Assembly: GCA_032718475.1 (NCBI GenBank)
Contig: JAUCBJ010003090.1
Span: 1 to 51,119 of the forward strand
Direction: 5' to 3'
DNA: 51,119 bases
Source of the DNA: Nemertoderma westbladi
Lineage: Eukaryota > Xenacoelomorpha > Nemertodermatida > Nemertodermatidae
Every line of letters starts with the position of its first letter. The first letter of the stretch is position 1. A model generated the notes under the pieces. That model had not been told where the DNA came from. It saw only the letters and a program-made list of their open reading frames with translations, and did not search any database. Shown piece by piece: positions 8,737 through 18,235 of this stretch. The position numbers were made by a program, and so were the translations under genes.

Positions 8737-10003
8737 ATGTCAATTATTAAGGAATTAGATTTATTTTCTACACAGCCAATACAGACTGAATTTAAAGCAA
8801 AGCATTATGAAACAATTTACCCGGTATCCAATCTCAGAAGTGAGTCTAGGGAAGTCACGTTCCTTGTACCAAGATCCAATGAATTCTATACGAAACTGCA
8901 AGATGCGTTATTAATTACAAAATGTACTGTACGGTGGGATAGACGACTTGAAAACTCCCATATTTATTTATATGTTGAATTACCCCGCTGGAACTATGTG
9001 GAGTGATATTAAAATAGACCTTAATGAGAAGCAGGTTGAAAATAGCAATAACCATTATTTCTACAAGTCGTACTTATCCAATTTACTATTTACAACATAC
9101 GAAACTAAAAATGGGCTACTGGGGGCGGGTGGCTTTTATCAGCCTTTATCCGAACACGGAAATGAAATTGATCCTGGTGCGCATCCTATTGCCGATGCCT
9201 TTAGTAAACAAATGCAATTTGTAAGTGGATTGACAATTGATTTTGATACTGAAACTAAAATAATACAACCCGGGTATGATTTAAGAATGCATTTTAGAAA
9301 AGTATCAAATTCGTTTATTTTTAAAATCACTCCAAACGCAAACGCTGTGACAAATCTTCGGTTAGAATTAGATGAAGTAAAGATCCTAATCCCTAGAATG
9401 GAGGTTAATCCCGTAATAGAAAGCAGTCACCTTAAAGGTTTAGAGAGTTACGATATTGAATATCAATTCCAAAAAAAGGAGGTTACAACATTTACTATTC
9501 CTGCACAAACCACAAATTACACCCAAACAAACATATTTGATGGTAAAAACCCAAATTAGTTATTATCGGTTTTATAACAAATAATGCATATTCGGGAGAA
9601 TTAATTAGCAATCCCTTGAAATTTGAACATTTTAACCTTAGACGTGCGGAACTGATTGTAGTAGACTGAACTTCCAGTAGTTGGTGTAATATACGAGCCT
9701 AATTTTACAGATGGAACATACATTTTTGAGTATACTCAATTAATGAAAAACATTAATACATATATTAACGGTAATGGAGGTAATAATATAGACCATGAAA
9801 CCTACTTAGGTAATTGCCCACTCATATCCTGGGACCTAACCGCCGATGGTTATGTTAGAGATCCGCAACCATCGATATATACTAACGGCCAATTAAAATT
9901 AAGATTTGCCGAACCGCTGGTTGAGACCATAAATGTAATCGTTTTTAATATTTATGATCAATCATTAAGTTTAAATAGCAGGAAAGAAATACATATCGAT
10001 TAA
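8737..10003 (+). pseudogene. Major capsid protein (hexon-like, double jelly-roll), three frameshifts
   Basis: The start MSIIKELDLFSTQPIQT and later PAGTMWSDIKIDLN, GLESYDIEYQF and a C-terminal RFAEPLVETINVIVFNIYD are typical of Polinton/adintovirus major capsid proteins. The coding signal runs over about 420 codons but changes frame: frame 1 from 8737 to about 8945 (stop 9004-9006), frame 2 to the stop at 9557-9559, frame 1 to TGA 9667-9669, then frame 2 from about 9670 to TAA 10001-10003. Homology is continuous across the breaks, so these are small indels in one gene. Either the gene is dead or several assembly indels are present. Confidence 0.85.
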
Positions 10004-10005
10004 GT

Positions 10006-10458
10006 ATGTTATCTACAGAGGACCTTGATATGTTTCCAGTGGGTAGTCACTATTTGGGCGCGTTTCCATCTAACAAATTACCTAAATTAGATAATAATAA
10101 ACGGAGAGATTATGGGTTAATAGTAAATACCGATAAACAGCATCTACCCGGGGTTCATTGGATTGCTATATATATATGAGATAATGAGGCTGAATTATTT
10201 AATTCATTCGGACCAAAATATCCAAACAGATGTATCGAAAAATGGCTTGAGAAAAATTCAGCAAGATGGCGTACTACCCGGAAACAATTTCAAGACCCCA
10301 GGAGGACCACATGTGGATTATACTGTCTTTATTACTTGGTAAATCGAATTCATACAAACTATCCAATGAGAGCGTTTACAAATAATGTGGAAATAAATGA
10401 AATAATATTATATAAATGGCTTGTTAATTATTATAAAATAAACCAACAAGCGTTGTAA
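10006..10458 (+). pseudogene. Adenain-type maturation cysteine protease with one in-frame stop
   Basis: ATG 10006 to TAA 10456-10458 spans 151 codons with a single in-frame TGA at 10177-10179 (codon 58). Catalytic signatures of the adenovirus-type protease are visible: His in GVHWIAI (residue 51), the following F-x-SFG block (NSFG here, where an acidic residue is usual), and the nucleophile Cys in TTCGLYC (about residue 107). The enzyme cleaves capsid precursors after Gly motifs, two of which are predicted in the neighbouring virion proteins. The stop comes just after HWIAIYI and removes the Cys. The gene begins 2 bases after the capsid stop. Confidence 0.85.
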
Positions 10459-10489
10459 TTAATCATTTAACTTTTGTTTATCAGATAAA

Positions 10490-11095
10490 ATGGATAATAT
10501 TATTTTTGTTGATTTTCAATATTATAAGATAGACAATAAGGAATATCCAGTAGTATTTAAAGAATTTGCTATATTCGATTCTAATTACACCAAAACTAAT
10601 GTAAAGACGTTTTTAATTAAAGGTCCGCCTAATATTAAGTTATCAGCATTAGATGAAGCCCACGTAAACAATTTACGAGACATGACTTCGCATTTACCTT
10701 GGGATTACGGCGACATTTCGTAAGATGACTTTAAAAAATACATGAAGAGACATTTAAAATATAAAAAAAATATACATGTATTTGGGTTGATGAAGCGGGC
10801 AATATTAGTTTCCCAACTTGATGTTCTCGCACCAAATTTGATGGAGAAATTGTGGATATATCAATATCAGCAATATTACAATTATTTAACCCCCTGTCGC
10901 TTCCACGATCAATTTATTACACTAGAAAATAAATGTGCTTTCCACTTAAACACAAGGGATAACTGTCTGCGGTACTGCTCTGCAAAACGTGTCGGCGGGT
11001 TTGAATTGAAACGATTTTTCGTGAGAAAGCGTTTAACTGACACTGATGATAAACAGAAAGAAATAACTGCGGTGGAAGATGTACTCATACAGTAG
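10490..11095 (+). pseudogene. Polinton ORF of unknown function, interrupted
   Basis: ATG 10490 opens a frame (MDNIIFVDFQYYK...) that hits TAA at 10721-10723. The same frame continues from 10724 to TAG 11093-11095, and a second shift near 10785 is possible because the neighbouring frame reads more naturally there. The C-terminal part has a CRFH... KCAFH cluster of Cys/His. The opening resembles a family of invertebrate/Polinton proteins with a MxNIxFVDxQ start, perhaps an RNase H-like exonuclease fold, but I cannot confirm it. It is the last gene of the rightward cluster. Confidence 0.5.
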
Positions 11096-12046
11096 GTTTA
11101 CTGTAAGCTTGTAATGTGGTGGGATATAATATAATTTTATTTTGGTGATGATCTTGATGTTAATATAAAAATATAATAAAATATAATTTTTTACAACAAC
11201 CCTATTTAAATAACTTGCGATATTTGCAAAGCTAGCCTTTTAAGTTTTAGCAATGGTGTGGACCAAGTATGTTGTAAGTACTTAACATATCTGTAGGTGC
11301 AACTAGGTAGTTCTACTAAGTATAGCAAGTTTAATGCATATACTTTGAAAGCTTAGAAAGTTTCTAGCATGTGCTTTGAATGTATTTATATTTACAACTA
11401 CTTAGTTTTAGAGGGTATACGAAGTTTTAAAGAGGCACTTAGAAAGATTAGTATGCCTCAACCATTTAATTTAAAAATATAAATGTGACATTTTGTGATT
11501 GAGGAAGAGGGGGGGGGGGGGGGGGGGTATTAGGCTTACAAATTTACAATTGTCAAAGAGGGGGAGGGGGGTCGAGCTTGCGTGACACTTTGTGACAAGG
11601 GGGGGGGGGGTGTCAAAAATCTGGAAAATTTCCGTGACATACTTTATGAACGCCTTCCTATCTCATATGCTGCGTTCTCTATATGGACGGACGGAATATC
11701 AGCGGCTAATAATCTCACTGGTCTTATATATCTATACACCCTGATCTACAGTACCTACGGAATTTCCTAAATTTTCATTTTCGAATAAAAATAATATATC
11801 AATTATTATTTAACATTTATTACTATACAAATTACGTTTCACACTAAAACAATATGAATATTGAAATAAAACAAAGCAGACACAATGCATTTATTTATTT
11901 ATAATTTATTCTCAATTTCAGCAAATATAGACATCAGAATAAGCAAATATAGTCTAATCTAACACTATTTAAACAAGAAATCAAAGAGTGAACATAAGTA
12001 ATTAATTCAATTAAATAAAGAACATAAACTGGACTGATATGTACTA
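11096..12046. other. Non-coding stretch with poly-G tracts and an old repeat fragment
   Basis: No gene is visible. It holds long G runs (about 11510-11527 and 11600-11611) and a GTGACACTTTGTGACAAGG then CGTGACATACTTTATGAACG phrase (about 11582-11653), of a kind I associate with the 3' tails of dispersed invertebrate repeats. This is the edge between the Polinton virion module and inserted DNA; the exact junction is not visible. Confidence 0.45.
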
Positions 12047-12049
12047 ATC

Positions 12050-12281
12050 GGGGGAAACTGGACGCAAATCCCATCTTGGCGAATTAATATCCCGCCTCAA
12101 TGTTAAATTCTCAATTTAGGGAAAGGAGCAGGTTTCAGTGGCACGTTATTTCAACCAAAACAATAAACTAAACACAACAGAACAGGTTACAGTTTTATTT
12201 TTGAGAGTAATCAGCTGTTTGTTATTTGCGTCGAGTTTACCCTGGAGAGGAATGAATTTTTATTGCGTCCAGTTTCCCCCC
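12050..12281. mobile_element. 232-bp MITE (family called R2 here), complete copy
   Basis: The 18-base inverted ends GGGGGAAACTGGACGCAA (12050-12067) and TTGCGTCCAGTTTCCCCC (12263-12280) match perfectly. ATC flanks both sides (12047-12049 and 12282-12284) as a possible 3-bp target duplication. The interior phrases GGGAAAGGAGCAGGT, CAGTGGCA and AACCAAAACAATAAAC recur at 19669 and in the split copy at 32893/45916, so this is a repeat family with no coding capacity. Confidence 0.8.
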
Positions 12282-12284
12282 ATC

Positions 12285-13105
12285 TGGCATTTTTAACGGA
12301 GGGTCTGTCTGAAAAACTTTGTGATATAGTTAGTTTACTTTGTTTTATTTTGCGAAGCAAATCAGTGTAATAAACGAGGCAAACGAGGGTCAAACTCATA
12401 ATACTGTCAAGTGCACTTGGCATGCATGTAATGCTGTGTAATATTATTTTACTACAATGGCGTATAATAAAATTGCAGTTACAGTTTACAAGTATAATTA
12501 ACAATAAAAAAATTAACAACAATTTTCAATAACTGTTTACAAAACAAAGTACAACAAAAACAAATTGTTGTTTCCAAAAACAAAGGCATATTTGAAAACA
12601 ACAAATAATCAAATTGCAATTCTTGTTTGCAATACGACTACTTCTTTTGCTAATATTGCAGTACAGTTACTGTAATAAGTATAATTAACAATAAAAAAAT
12701 TAACGTACAAAAAAACAAATTAAACAATAAAAATTGTTGTTTGCAACACAACGCCTACTTGGCATTATTCTGGTAATACAGTATAATACAGCATAAACGC
12801 TGTCACTGTCAAACATTACACTGTATTACTTGTTTAACCCATTTGGCCCGGGGGAAGGGCAAGGAAGGGGGGGGGGGGGGGGTCATTATATAAAAATTTT
12901 TATGTTATATGTGTTTTATGTTGTATGTTAAGGAGAACAGAGATTTCGTGAAAAATTTCGAAAACCCGTACCATCAAAATTGTATTTTTTGAGCCAAGAT
13001 CTAAAACATTTCTAAAATGACCCCCCGCCCCGCGCAATTACTTTTCCGGTCCAGATTAAATAATTTGAAAGCCTGACGGAATAAAAATAATACTATGATA
13101 GTAAT
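12285..13105. other. Non-coding region with an internal duplicated block and poly-G run
   Basis: A block containing TATAATTAACAATAAAAAAA is present twice (about 12492 and 12679), with AAATTGTTGTTT following each, giving a degenerate tandem duplication of about 190 bp. CACTGTATTACTTGTTTAAC at 12819 has the shape of a CACTA-type terminus (CACTG) downstream of the transposase gene, but no partner end was found. A G run sits at about 12868-12882. Confidence 0.4.
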
Positions 13106-15043
13106 TTAGTCATGTTCATAATCCTTTATACATGGTATGGCAAACATCTTAGTTTTATGGGAAATTGAAATGAAATTGTTTACAAGTTGTGAAGCACAAA
13201 CAACAGTTTTTATACTCTGAGCAACCTCATAAACATGACAATTGGATTTAAGACAATCTCGGAAATGCGTTGGGAGATACCTCGCTTCTAATGTATTAAT
13301 TACAGATTTGGCTGTGAAAGAGGAACATAAACAGTACAATTTGTTATCAGACTGCTTCACAATATGTTCAATTTTGAGAAATTCCAAACCGCCATGAGCA
13401 TTTCGAATAAAAGCAAAATATGAAACAGACTGCCTTTTATATGGGTACGAAAACGAGTGGAATATGATATTATTTACTGCAATCCGGTACGCCACACTCA
13501 TTCCTGTACTCAGATCGATGTTATAGCAACTCATGTCACAAGGTAACACTGACACTGAGAAGAGTTTGCCTATAACAACCACGCCATTGGCGTCAGAAAT
13601 AAGTTTCGTTTCCTTATTTGACTCTGATTCAAAATTATGTTTATAGCGCAAGAAACGTTTTACTATAAGTGATGCTTCAGTTCTCTTGCCAGTAACAAAG
13701 CGCTTAAGATGGTAAAATGCACTTTCAAAAATTGAGGCTGACGCGGATGATAAAGAACCGAAAAGCCGTACTTGTTGAGCTAGATGCGACAATACATGCA
13801 GTGACAATGTTTGAACTCCAGTACCAAACAAGGTTGTAACAATTGATCTGAACGAGTTTAGCAATAATTCCGCAGCATTGATTTCATCATCAGTTATTGT
13901 ATCTTTAAGTAATAGTTGCATTGATGTAGTAAAACAAGCAACCATGACTAAAATTCTATTGTCAGTGTTCGTAAGGTAAAACAAGGGGATAGCGAAGTAC
14001 ATGAAGAATAGCTTAACCTCTGTAGCTTTCCAATGTTTTAGTTTAGCTAATGATCGTGGTGATCTTGTAAATTGTACCGGAACTCGAATGTTTTGCAATA
14101 TAGACGAAATAATTTGTGTATCAATAAATTCTTTGTTTATGAGATGTGTTAAGGTTGTCTTACCGATACCTAGATGCAATAGATGCATAGGATCAAACGG
14201 GGCACTGAATGGAATGTCAATAATATCACTTAGTGGGGAAAACCCTTTCACTCCTTTCTCTGGTTTTGAACTTTCTAAAGCTTTTTCTGCTAATCTTTTA
14301 TTGATTTCATTACTCCGTAGTGCCGAGGGGCTTGATTCAAAGGGAAATATCATTTTCGAATATTCGTGACTATATGTACCAGGGATTAGACACCAGGGAC
14401 AGGCGAAATATCCATTATGATGTACTATATTTAATACATCCGCTCTTGCTGGAGAATCAGCAATAAATTGAACAAGTTTAATCTTAATATTAAATTCATT
14501 CCAATCTAAAGAAAAGGATTTCGTAGATTCTATACCACATTCTATTAAATGCTTGGTATCTGGCTTTTTATCTCCGTGGTATAATGAGAGAAGCAATAAA
14601 TTTTCAAATTTCAGTCGTAAATGTGGAAAAAGATTTAATACAGAACACATGACGGGCCATAAAGTAAAACCTTTAGACTTATGCACGGGAACTACACCAT
14701 CCGTGTTAATGTTCAAATATAAATATCTTTTGTCGAAAGTATCAACATTTTGAAATCCTTTACTCACTGTAATGTCGGAATGTAGCCCAGTTGATTGTAT
14801 GACATTGCTTAAAGTATTAAAAATATTAGAATGTCTACGAATTAAATTTTCAACTTGACCACCCAGATCTACATGAAATATTGTCCCATCCAATACTTTT
14901 GTGGTTAATATATCACAACAACTTGTATCAGTTTCGTTTTCTATACTACAATATTTTGGACAACAATTAGGTACAGGTAAAATGTCAACAATGAATTCCA
15001 ATATTTCCTTTGCTGCAGAATCAGTAATTTTATGCTTTAACAT
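13106..15043 (-). CDS. CACTA/EnSpm-like DDE transposase, main exon
   Basis: The frame of 645 codons has blocks typical of animal CACTA (EnSpm) transposases: NINTDGVVPVHKSKG near 111-125 with the first catalytic Asp, ADSPARADVLNIVHHNGYFACPWC near 193-216 with the Cys pair, and FDPMHLLHLGIG near 281-292 with the second Asp. The first visible Met (LKHKITDSAAKEIL) aligns to the middle of an N-terminal helical block, so this is a 3' exon. The frame stays open upstream of that Met and an AG acceptor lies about 25 bases above it. The 5' exon is probably at 16614-17045. The frame is intact. Confidence 0.8.
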   Translation of the reverse strand: MLKHKITDSAAKEILEFIVDILPVPNCCPKYCSIENETDTSCCDILTTKVLDGTIFHVDLGGQVENLIRRHSNIFNTLSNVIQSTGLHSDITVSKGFQNVDTFDKRYLYLNINTDGVVPVHKSKGFTLWPVMCSVLNLFPHLRLKFENLLLLSLYHGDKKPDTKHLIECGIESTKSFSLDWNEFNIKIKLVQFIADSPARADVLNIVHHNGYFACPWCLIPGTYSHEYSKMIFPFESSPSALRSNEINKRLAEKALESSKPEKGVKGFSPLSDIIDIPFSAPFDPMHLLHLGIGKTTLTHLINKEFIDTQIISSILQNIRVPVQFTRSPRSLAKLKHWKATEVKLFFMYFAIPLFYLTNTDNRILVMVACFTTSMQLLLKDTITDDEINAAELLLNSFRSIVTTLFGTGVQTLSLHVLSHLAQQVRLFGSLSSASASIFESAFYHLKRFVTGKRTEASLIVKRFLRYKHNFESESNKETKLISDANGVVVIGKLFSVSVLPCDMSCYNIDLSTGMSVAYRIAVNNIIFHSFSYPYKRQSVSYFAFIRNAHGGLEFLKIEHIVKQSDNKLYCLCSSFTAKSVINTLEARYLPTHFRDCLKSNCHVYEVAQSIKTVVCASQLVNNFISISHKTKMFAIPCIKDYEHD

Positions 15044-15124
15044 AATATTAAAATATTGTCTTTTAAATACATGTGGGGCGAGCCACGAAGTGAGTGAGCC
15101 TTAGCGTAGTGGTAACATTAATCA

Positions 15125-15181
15125 ACCTGTCGTTCTGTCGTTCTGTCGTTCTGTCGTTCTGTCGTTCTGTCGTTCTGTCGT
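15125..15181. repeat. 8-bp microsatellite (GTTCTGTC)n
   Basis: About seven uninterrupted copies of an 8-base unit. The flanks (GAGCCACGAAGTGAGTGAGC before, CAATCTTTGATGAAATCTAT shortly after) look like one dispersed repeat of which this microsatellite is the variable part. Confidence 0.8.
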
Positions 15182-16116
15182 GTTCAATTTTAAACGTTAA
15201 TAACTCGGCCAATCTTTGATGAAATCTATCCAAACTTGGTACACATGTTGTTTGGCAAAAGTTTAGAAATTTTCCAAGTAGAATTTCCGTGTGGCCTTCG
15301 AGAAGCTAAGATAATAGCAGTTAATTAGTTAATTAAGTTGATTGCGGTGAAAACGCCATTTTCAACCTGCCTTTTAAAGGAAATTAATCGTTTTACAGTA
15401 TAAGATTTAAATAATTATACTTAAAAATTATACAGATATAATCCCCATACGCCATTCTATTATAGTTTTTAATTAGTTTAAGTGATTTGCTTTAATAAAT
15501 GTGTCTTTAATTGATCTAAACGTAATTAAACCGCACAATTATTGAGTACAAATTTAATCCTTCCCATTATTGGTCAAGTCTCTGCTGGTGTGGAGCTAGC
15601 TGCTGGGAGTTGTGGCTGTAGACTAACCTGAGAGGAATTGTAATAGAGGCAACCAGTATTGCTATTCCAGCCCAATCACTGAATTGTGTTTATTATAGGC
15701 TGGACGGGCCGCATAACCGTTCGACTATTACTACTATTGCTATCTCAGTTAAATGACAGATATAATAACATAAATACAATCCATGGCATGGCTGTTGTAG
15801 GCTTCTGAAATAGTTTATTCCACAATGTATATGTCTGGTTATTTTTTAATTGAATTTTTGCAAAGTAGTAAAATTAATGTTCTTAAAAATAATATTATTA
15901 TTTTATATGTAACCTAGGAAATTAGCTACATTTTTTCGCTGCAGCTTTAAGAGTGTACATTGATTTAATATATTATTTCAATACCCATATTACTACATCG
16001 GCATAAGATGCGTTGGCGTTGTATCACACATCTCCACATATCACACATCTCCACATAGATGTATCAACAGTTACTCGCACAGTTTCGAAACTTCGCATAG
16101 TTATAACTGTATAAAG

Positions 16117-16410
16117 ATCGTCAGTCTGCGTTTAGGAAAAATATTTTATGACAAAACAGGACAAGCGACGAGCGCAACGAGGCATATAATGAAGACGAGT
16201 ACTGCGTTGACTAAATTATTATATAAACCACCTGGCTTCACATATTGATCGCATCCCTAGTTATTATTATTATAAAGATCGTCCTAGCTTGCGTTTAAGA
16301 AATATATTTAAATACAAAACAGGACGAACGCAAAGAGGCTTATAATGAAAACGAGTACTGCGTTTATTATATTCCTATAAACCACCTGGCTTTGCATATT
16401 TAACGTGCGA
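16117..16410. repeat. Direct duplication of an approximately 140-bp unit
   Basis: Two copies (16117-16255, 16277-16410) share GATCGTC, TGCGTTTA, ACAAAACAGGAC, ATAATGAA and ACCACCTGGCTT in order, with several indels. They sit inside the presumed transposase intron. Confidence 0.75.
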
Positions 16411-16613
16411 TTGGAAATAAGTTCGTGCTACCCTTCCGTGGGTGGTAGATGTCGCGGTTATGTATTGGTGGTTGGGAAGGGTGGGGGGGGGGGGGAGATT
16501 AAAAGGGGTGAACACGTACTGTCCACCTTTCTTTGATTGATTGGTGGTGTGGGTAAATTTCTCAAAACCTGATTTTGTGATACAGTCGCTGCATTTTAAT
16601 TTGTATATAATAA

Positions 16614-17045
16614 CTAGGCCTCGTGCTGCGCGAAGTCCCCACGAACGTGTTGCGTAATTCTGGAACCTTTAAATAGATATAATTCTGACCAATCGTTATC
16701 ACTTGTACTTGACTCTGAAGTTGAATTCCCTGAAGTAAATTCATCAAATAATATTGGTGATGAGGTTAATCTGGTATATACATTAAGGTTGTCACGGAAA
16801 TCTTCATATAACTCCGACATAGAACTTTGTGATTCATTAATATTTTCATCTAGAACGGGTTTACACGAAATTTGAGAATCATGTGCATCAAAATCATAAT
16901 GTTCGAAAGACGAATTCGATGAAAAAGAAGTATCACTTTGTGTAATCATGGAGCTTTCAATGTGGACCCTTCGAGAAGGTCGAAAGTAACGTTTTCTGGA
17001 AATGTATTTACCGTTATATTGAGATCGATTATAATTTCTTTTCAT
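16614..17045 (-). CDS. Probable 5' exon of the CACTA-like transposase
   Basis: The ATG at 17045 opens 143 codons: a basic start (MKRNYNRSQYNGKYISRKR), a long Ser/Asp/Glu-rich acidic stretch, then ELYLFKGSRITQHV. In animal CACTA transposases an (L/I)Y-x-G-(S/A)-x-IT block stands just before the helical block at the start of the 13106-15043 frame, which suggests the two belong together. A GT follows at CAACAC|GTTCGT, a possible donor. The residues after that in this frame (RGDFAQHEA) would then be intron. Orientation and order agree. Confidence 0.6.
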   Translation of the reverse strand: MKRNYNRSQYNGKYISRKRYFRPSRRVHIESSMITQSDTSFSSNSSFEHYDFDAHDSQISCKPVLDENINESQSSMSELYEDFRDNLNVYTRLTSSPILFDEFTSGNSTSESSTSDNDWSELYLFKGSRITQHVRGDFAQHEA

Positions 17046-17236
17046 TGTACTTGTGGGAGTTTATACCACCATTGATAACTCGAGATTTGTGAGATAACAC
17101 TACATTTTAAACAGCAGCAAAAAACTGTAGATTATAAACAATGTGAATAATTAAATGACTACTTTTAAAATAGGGACTAAAGAATAGAACAAATTAAACA
17201 AAATGCTTACAGAATATTAAACAAACCGTAAACTTA

Positions 17237-18061
17237 CCGTATTTCTTCGAATAAGAGCCCACCCTCGAATAAACGCCCCCTCGAATTAACCCCCCCCCCC
17301 CCCCCCCCCCCCTTACCATCAAATTAGCAACTTAAACGTCTTCCCCGAATAAACGCCGCGGCGTTTATTATATTAATAGTGTGTTATTAAATAAGATTTT
17401 GGTACGGTATTTCAGGTCAGAAGGGCCTGATAAATGTCTAAAAACATACTTTTCAGGGTTAACCAATAAGGGTTAGACGGAGGATTCCCAGTTAGGTTCA
17501 AGGATACTTTGTGTCTAAGGTTTCGATTGCCGAGTCAAGAAGTAAACCCATATGTATGTGTAAAATGTAGGTATGGTTACTGTGTAGGCTGACCCTGTTT
17601 CTTATTAGGGTATTATTACATTCAAAATGCTGAAAATCTAGAACATAAAAATAAACGCCCCACTAGAACCACACAATTTGGAACTTAAACGCCTTCCCTG
17701 AATAAACACCTCCTCCCCAATTGGCCATTTATAAACAAGTAAAAGTAAAGTAAATTTTCTTCGGCCGCTAGGCCAGGGATTACGCACAAAGTCTGACGAC
17801 TTATTTCCAGTGCGGTCCCCCCAGAACTTTACTCCCCAGAGGAAACTCCAGTACTCATTTAGCTACCACTTAAGGATGCAAGGCAGAGATGCGCCCTGGC
17901 TGGTCCCTTTAAAGCATTCGTGCCGAAACGAAAACTGCCCTGGCCCATGTGAGGATCGAACCCACGACCTACGGGAGATGTAAATTCAATGCAACCACTA
18001 CACCAAGGTGGAACCTGACACTCTTATTCGACCTGACAGGCTCTTATTCGAGTAAATGCGG
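17237..18061. mobile_element. 825-bp Tc1/mariner-type MITE
   Basis: The inverted ends begin CCGTATTTCTTCGAATAAGA (from 17237) and, on the other strand, CCGCATTTACTCGAATAAGA (from 18061), with about 21 of 24 positions matching. Both are flanked by TA (17235-17236 and 18062-18063), the target of Tc1/mariner elements. Internal AATAAACGCC phrases recur. A poly-C run lies at about 17289-17312, and a SINE has inserted near the right end. No transposase is encoded. Confidence 0.7.
17738..18014 (-). mobile_element. tRNA-derived SINE
   Basis: On the minus strand the head has RNA polymerase III promoter boxes: a box A-like GGTGTAGTGGTTG (about 18007-17992) and box B GGTTCGATCC (17962-17953) at normal tRNA spacing. 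A body of about 190 bp follows (GCACTGGAAATAAGTCG, TTTGTGCGTAATCCCTGGCC) and then a TTTAC-type repetitive tail near 17740. It is not a functional tRNA: the sequence continues beyond the tRNA-like part without a discriminator end. It sits inside the 17237-18061 MITE. Confidence 0.8.
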
Positions 18062-18235
18062 TACGTAGGTCTACTCTACTATATTAAAATCCATGCGTTA
18101 GTTAGAAGGCTATAGCAGGCCTGTTAGCCTATGCATAATATTAATTAATAATAATTATAATACTATTATTTAATATTTATTATTTATAATAATAATAATA
18201 ATATTAAAACTAAAATCGACATAATATAACTTAGC

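Larger units (their letters stand above)
15044..16613. other. Presumed intron of the transposase, filled with repeats
   Basis: The gap between the two transposase exons has no coding signal. It contains a tandem (GTTCTGTC)n microsatellite at 15125-15181 next to a GAAATCTATCCAAACTTGG phrase, and a tandem duplication of about 140 bp (16117-16255 and 16277-16410; GATCGTC... ACCACCTGGCTT in both). A G-rich run occurs at 16482-16496. It is partly inserted repeat DNA. Confidence 0.5.

Noticed and set aside
12211-12522. 103-codon minus-strand frame
   Set aside because: Spans the end of the R2 MITE and neighbouring AT-rich DNA; no recognisable protein.
12804-12840. CACTG motifs as the CACTA-element terminus
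   Set aside because: CACTGTATTACTTG has a plausible shape but no inverted partner (CAAGTAATACAGTG) or target duplication was found to the right of the BEN gene, so no boundary is called.
14001-15104. Plus-strand frames opposite the transposase
   Set aside because: Shadow frames of the minus-strand transposase gene.
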